Positions 30,501-36,491 of a stretch of 36,491 nt of DNA are shown here, one piece after another. A model generated the notes under the pieces. That model made no database searches. It saw only the letters and a program-made list of their open reading frames with translations, and was not told the origin of the DNA. The translations under genes were made by a program, and so were the position numbers. The DNA is from Chitinophaga pinensis (GTDB lineage: Bacteria > Bacteroidota > Bacteroidia > AKYH767-A > OLB10). The stretch is from contig CALQOD010000020.1 in assembly GCA_943332105.1 (NCBI GenBank), positions 1 to 36,491 of the forward strand, written 5' to 3'. The first letter of the stretch is position 1. The number at the start of each line of letters is the position of its first letter.

Positions 30501-32444
30501 ATGGCTATAGGACATATTGACCACGACAAAGTTTCGGCTGCTGGCCTGCTCGTAACGATTGGAATTATATTCGGTGATATTGGTACTTCTCCGCTTTATG
30601 TTATGAATGCTATAGTGGGAAGCAGAACAATAACAGAGCAGTTGGTATTAGGTGGACTCTCATGTATATTTTGGACATTAACACTGCAAACAACATTAAA
30701 GTATATCATATTAACCTTGCGCGCCGATAATAAAGGTGAAGGAGGGATTTTTTCTCTTTATGCATTAGTTAGAAAGATGCACATAAAGTGGTTGTTTTTT
30801 CCAGCAATGATAGGCGGTGCTGCTTTATTAGCTGATGGAATAATAACGCCTCCCATATCCGTTGCTTCTGCCATTGAAGGGTTAGAAGTTATTAATCCAA
30901 ATATTAAAATCATACCGATTGTCATTTCAATAATATTTTTCCTCTTTTTTATTCAGCAATTTGGAACCCGCTTCGTAGGTAAATTTTTTGGACCAGTAAT
31001 GTTATTGTGGTTTTTTATGTTGTTTATTTTAGGATTTAATCAGTTGGTAGATTATCCAAATGTTCTAAAAGCTATAAATCCTGTCTATGCATTTGATTTA
31101 CTAGTACGCTATCCAAACGGCTTTTGGTTATTAGGTGCTGTATTTTTATGTACAACAGGTGCCGAAGCTTTATACTCAGATTTGGGCCATTGTGGCAGAC
31201 AAAATATTCGTATAAGTTGGATATTTGTGAAGGTGGCCTTATTGGTTAATTACTTCGGACAAGCATCTTGGCTAATGCAACATACCGGTACAACATTAGG
31301 TGATTTAAAACCATTTTTTGTTTTAATGCCTCGTTGGTTTTTACCGTTTGGAATTGGAATAGCAACTTCAGCAGCAATAGTTGCGAGTCAGGCTTTAATA
31401 AGTGGAACATTTACTTTGATTAACGAAGGTATGCGCATGGATTTCCTCCCTAAAGGTAGAATTGAATACCCTACCGATATAAGAGGACAGCTATATATTC
31501 CTACTATTAATTGGTTAATGTGCCTTGGCTGTATTGGTATTGTATTATACTTTCAGGAGTCTAGTAAAATGGAAGCAGCTTATGGTTTAGCAATTGTTTT
31601 AACGATGCTAATGACTACTACTCTACTTATATATTATTTATATCTTAAGAAGTATTCAAAGATTATTATCGGACTCGTTCTAGTAGTTTTTGGTTCTATT
31701 GAAATAGCATTTTTAATTGCGAATCTTGATAAGTTTAAACATGGCGGCTATGTTACTGTTTGTATTGCAATTGCTATCATTTTTGTTATGTATGTATGGA
31801 GTGAAGCAAGAAAAATTAGAACATCGTTATTGGAGTTTGTTAAGCTTTCAAATTATTATGAAATAATAAGTGATGTTAGTATGGATGATTCAATTCCTAA
31901 ATACTCCACACATCTGGTTTATCTAACCAGTGCCTCACATGATGATGAAGTAGAAAACAAAGTGATTTATAGTATCCTTCAAAAACAACCTAAGCGTGCA
32001 GATATTTATTGGTTTGTTCATATAGATGTTGTGGATGAGCCTTACAAAATGGAATACAAAGTTCGTGAACTTGTGAATGATAAAATTATTCATATCCGAT
32101 TTAAATTAGGATTTCGCGTTGCACCAAGAATTAATTTAATGTTTCGTCAGGTAGTAGAAGAGTTAGTTAATAATAAAGAAGTTGACATTATTAGTCGTTA
32201 TGCTTCATTAAATAAGCAACACTTAATTGGTGATTTTAAATTTGTTGTAATGGAGAAATTTTTGTCTTACGAAAACACACTAAATGTTTACACTAAAGTA
32301 ATATTGAATATTTACTTTTTTATGAAAAAGTATACAATCTCAGAAGAGAAAGCTTTTGGCCTTGATACAAGTAATATTACAATTGAAAAAGTACCGCTGA
32401 TTGTTTCTCCTCCGAATAATTATAAGTTTACACGAGTTCAATAA
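30501..32444 (+). CDS. kup: KUP-family potassium uptake transporter
   Basis: 647 residues. The N-terminal GIIFGDIGTSPLYVMNAIVG (~22-41) is the family signature, and DNKGEGGIFSLYALVRK follows at ~76-92. About twelve membrane helices cover ~15-435, with ADGIITPPISVASAIEGL (~110-127) and GAEALYSDLGHCG (~219-231). The C-terminal ~200 residues are cytoplasmic. KUP proteins take up K+ with protons across the inner membrane. The start at the first ATG matches the family N-terminus. It has its own promoter box 7 bases upstream, is divergent from the membrane protein - CDGSH pair, and ends 9 bases before ligA. Confidence 0.95.
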   Translation: MAIGHIDHDKVSAAGLLVTIGIIFGDIGTSPLYVMNAIVGSRTITEQLVLGGLSCIFWTLTLQTTLKYIILTLRADNKGEGGIFSLYALVRKMHIKWLFFPAMIGGAALLADGIITPPISVASAIEGLEVINPNIKIIPIVISIIFFLFFIQQFGTRFVGKFFGPVMLLWFFMLFILGFNQLVDYPNVLKAINPVYAFDLLVRYPNGFWLLGAVFLCTTGAEALYSDLGHCGRQNIRISWIFVKVALLVNYFGQASWLMQHTGTTLGDLKPFFVLMPRWFLPFGIGIATSAAIVASQALISGTFTLINEGMRMDFLPKGRIEYPTDIRGQLYIPTINWLMCLGCIGIVLYFQESSKMEAAYGLAIVLTMLMTTTLLIYYLYLKKYSKIIIGLVLVVFGSIEIAFLIANLDKFKHGGYVTVCIAIAIIFVMYVWSEARKIRTSLLEFVKLSNYYEIISDVSMDDSIPKYSTHLVYLTSASHDDEVENKVIYSILQKQPKRADIYWFVHIDVVDEPYKMEYKVRELVNDKIIHIRFKLGFRVAPRINLMFRQVVEELVNNKEVDIISRYASLNKQHLIGDFKFVVMEKFLSYENTLNVYTKVILNIYFFMKKYTISEEKAFGLDTSNITIEKVPLIVSPPNNYKFTRVQ

Positions 32445-34475
<2,031 letters not shown>

Positions 34476-34501
34476 ACTTTAAATTTACTTGGCATACAAC
34501 T

Positions 34502-35056
34502 ATGAAAAATAATTTAAGACATAAAATTGCTCACTTCGTTTTTTTGAATGAATTCAGAAACAAGGTTACTAAATGCAATGTTATTCCTTTCGATCAAGCA
34601 ACTTCAATAGGGATATTATATGATTCAAGTAATGAAGCGCATTATGAAATTGTTAGAAAATATGTTAAAGAGTTAAGAGAGGTTCATCATAAAGATGTTT
34701 TGGCTTTGGGCTATTATAATCAGAAAGAATTGCCGACTCTTCGGTTTTCAAAGTTAGGTCTTGATTTTTTTACACTCAAAGATTTGAATTGGGTTTATAA
34801 GCCTATTTCCGGAATTGTAAAACGATTTGTAAACAAGGAGTTTGATATTCTTATTGATTTACACTTAAATAATCAAATTCCATTAAAATATGTAGCTGCA
34901 TCCTCCAATGCGAAATTTAAAATTGGAAAATATTCAAAGAATGCAGAAAACTATTATAGTTTTATGTTGAGCGTTGGCGAACAAACACAATTACCTGCAT
35001 TTATTGAACAGGTAAATCATTACTTAAAACTGATAAAAAATGAAAAATCTAAATAA
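34502..35056 (+). CDS. DUF6913-like conserved protein of Bacteroidota
   Basis: 184 residues, soluble. Recognisable points are the basic N-terminus (MKNNLRHKIAHFVFLNEF), IGILYDSSNEAHYEIVRKYV (~52-71), GYYNQKELPTLRFSKLGLDFF (in parts, ~90-110) and FDILIDLHLNNQIPLKYVA (~134-152). Proteins of this kind sit between ligA or a neighbour and dapA in many Bacteroidota. The family assignment is from memory of that arrangement and these motifs. Its function is not known. Its 3' end overlaps dapA by 17 bases, so translation of the two is probably coupled. Confidence 0.8.
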   Translation: MKNNLRHKIAHFVFLNEFRNKVTKCNVIPFDQATSIGILYDSSNEAHYEIVRKYVKELREVHHKDVLALGYYNQKELPTLRFSKLGLDFFTLKDLNWVYKPISGIVKRFVNKEFDILIDLHLNNQIPLKYVAASSNAKFKIGKYSKNAENYYSFMLSVGEQTQLPAFIEQVNHYLKLIKNEKSK

Positions 35057-35924
35057 GTTCGTTGGTACAGGAGTAGCAATTGTAACACCTTTCAAAAATA
35101 ATGGAGAGGTTGATTACAAAGCACTGAATAAATTAGTTCAACATATTGTAAAAGGCGGTTGTAATTATTTAGTTGTTTTAGGTACTACTGGTGAAAGCGT
35201 TACTCTTACTATTGAAGAAAAAAACAAAGTAGTTGAGACGGTTGTTAAAAGCAATAATGGTAAATTACCCGTTGTACTAGGCCTTGGAGGAAATAATACG
35301 CTTCAATTATTAGAAGAAATTAAGTCAACTGATTTTAATGGAATAGACGCCATATTATCTGTTTCTCCCTGTTATAATAAACCTTCACAAGCAGGAATTA
35401 TTGAACATTATAAATTGGTAAGCAAATATTGTCCTGTACCAATTATATTATATAATGTTCCTTCGCGTACTGGGTCAAATATGCTGCCTGCTACGGTTGT
35501 TGAAATTGCGAAATCGTGTAAAAATGTTATCGGAATAAAAGAAGCAAGTGGTAATATTGAGCAAGCAATGTCGATTATTGAAAACAAGCCCAAAGATTTT
35601 TTAGTTATTTCTGGAGATGATGGTATTACTCTTCCATTAATTGCTTGTGGTGCTGCTGGAGTCATTTCAGTCGTAGCCAATGCGTATCCTAAGAAGTTTT
35701 CTCTGATGGTTAATGCAGCATTGAATAATGATTACCATGCGGCTCAGAAATTATATTATCCATTTCACAATTTTATTCCATTGTTATTTGCTGAAGGAAA
35801 TCCAGGTGGAATAAAATCTGTTTTACAAGATTTAAAAATCATGGAAGATCAGGTACGACTTCCACTTATTAAAATTAGTAAATCACTTGCTGGTAAGCTT
35901 AAAAATTCAATGAAATCACTTTAA
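35040..35924 (+). CDS. dapA: 4-hydroxy-tetrahydrodipicolinate synthase
   Basis: 294 residues, normal length. GTTGES (48-53) holds the active-site Thr pair, and Tyr138 is in ILYNVPSRTG with Arg143. The Schiff-base Lys167 is in VIGIKEASGN. These correspond to E. coli Thr44/45, Tyr133, Arg138 and Lys161. The enzyme condenses pyruvate and aspartate semialdehyde, the first step committed to diaminopimelate and lysine. The chosen ATG overlaps the upstream gene by 17 bases and gives the usual N-terminus (FVGTGVAIVTPFKNNGEVD), so it is kept. Confidence 0.95.
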   Translation: MKNLNKFVGTGVAIVTPFKNNGEVDYKALNKLVQHIVKGGCNYLVVLGTTGESVTLTIEEKNKVVETVVKSNNGKLPVVLGLGGNNTLQLLEEIKSTDFNGIDAILSVSPCYNKPSQAGIIEHYKLVSKYCPVPIILYNVPSRTGSNMLPATVVEIAKSCKNVIGIKEASGNIEQAMSIIENKPKDFLVISGDDGITLPLIACGAAGVISVVANAYPKKFSLMVNAALNNDYHAAQKLYYPFHNFIPLLFAEGNPGGIKSVLQDLKIMEDQVRLPLIKISKSLAGKLKNSMKSL

Positions 35925-35938
35925 AATTTATTTCATTT

Positions 35939-36491
35939 ATGCGTAAATTTATAGTATTCATCGTTTTATTATTATCAAGCAAATTTTTATTTGCGCAGGT
36001 GCAGCTTAGTAATACACCTTTGGTAAATGTTGATTTTAATAATGAATTTTATAAAGAAGAATTTGATTCTTCGTCTGTGGATTGGCCTACCATTTCTAAT
36101 TTTAATAATCTGTTCATGGCTCAAAATGGCAGTTATTATCTTAATAGAAAAGTCAAAGGTGATCCCTATGCATTGATATGTTCCAAGACATTAAATTTAT
36201 CTGCTTATCAGATAAGCGTTATTGTGAATCCAATTGCAATTGCACCTGACGGATTTATTGGTCTTTTATTTATGCTTCAAGAATCGAGTGTGGGCGGGTT
36301 TATTTTTGAAATTGGACCAAATCAAAATTACAGGTTAAGACAAGTTAAGAACGGTATCTATAAAAATGTAACTGGAGATATTAAATCAAATGGCTGGATT
36401 GCATTAAAAGATGTAATTAAATACAATCAAAATAATACGCTTAAAATTTCTTTTAATGATAGAAATTATGATCTTTTTATTAATAATAACA
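35939..36491 (+). CDS. secreted protein, N-terminal part only (3' partial)
   Basis: The frame opens at ATG 35939 and runs to the window end without a stop; 184 residues are visible. A signal peptide covers ~1-20 (FIVFIVLLLSSKFLFAQ). The rest is beta-rich, rich in Asn, Phe and Tyr, and looks like a concanavalin-type sandwich: GFIGLLFMLQESSVGGFIFEI (in parts, ~100-122), NQNYRLRQVKNG, then NNTLKISFNDRNYDLFINNN at the end. Such domains in Bacteroidota often bind carbohydrate or occur in LamG-like or GH16-like proteins, but this is an impression of pattern, not a family match. It starts 14 bases after dapA in the same direction. Confidence 0.75.
   Translation, partial: MRKFIVFIVLLLSSKFLFAQVQLSNTPLVNVDFNNEFYKEEFDSSSVDWPTISNFNNLFMAQNGSYYLNRKVKGDPYALICSKTLNLSAYQISVIVNPIAIAPDGFIGLLFMLQESSVGGFIFEIGPNQNYRLRQVKNGIYKNVTGDIKSNGWIALKDVIKYNQNNTLKISFNDRNYDLFINNN

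Overview
The window is an AT-rich chromosomal segment that reads as Bacteroidota. The signs are a cbb3 oxidase cluster with fused CcoN and CcoO, promoter boxes of the Bacteroidota type (TAnnTTTG), the neighbourhood zapA - 6S RNA - rny, the pair DUF6913-like gene - dapA behind ligA, and the absence of clear Shine-Dalgarno sequences. Nearly all of it is densely packed, ordinary-looking chromosomal genes. I see no phage, integrase, transposase, CRISPR array, tRNA or rRNA.

Layout. (1) 1-4768: the 3' part of a high-affinity cbb3 cytochrome oxidase operon: fused ccoNO (cut by the window edge), ccoQ (missed by simple ORF length cut-offs), a one-haem ccoP, ccoG, fixH and a TauE/SafE-type membrane protein. 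(2) 4775-7545, minus strand: a cation diffusion facilitator and a secreted M23 peptidase. (3) 7599-10082: a good promoter, a small coiled-coil protein, zapA, a 6S RNA that folds convincingly by eye, and rny (RNase Y). (4) 10128-15581: a compact surface-polysaccharide operon: a WecB-type epimerase, a GT4 glycosyltransferase, an O-antigen ligase/polymerase, a DegT-type aminotransferase and an initiating sugar transferase. Two palindromic repeat units lie inside it. (5) 15568-17789: a SirB1-like protein (minus) and a 387-residue protein I do not recognise, closed by a clear terminator. (6) 17838-18102: a gene-free stretch full of inverted repeats. (7) 18103-22541, minus: an enoyl-CoA hydratase, paaZ (phenylacetate ring opening) and a large membrane protein. 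(8) 22674-29781: dnaX, icd, a GH3-family protein, a GT2 glycosyltransferase and a lipoprotein with a hydrolase fold. (9) 29778-30394, minus: a CDGSH iron-sulfur protein and a four-helix membrane protein. (10) 30501-36491: kup, ligA, a DUF6913-like protein, dapA and the start of a secreted protein cut by the window end.

The observations most worth a second look are these. A ten-adenine run in dnaX sits exactly at the end of the clamp-loader core, and both shifted frames stop within a few codons, which is the layout expected for making a short gamma-type subunit. One of the two palindromic repeats provides the last codons and stop of the O-antigen ligase gene. The dnaX and kup promoter boxes lie so close to their ATG that the transcripts would be leaderless or nearly so. 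The inverted-repeat region at 17.9-18.06 kb looks like a dispersed repeat family. No wholly new multi-gene system is evident.
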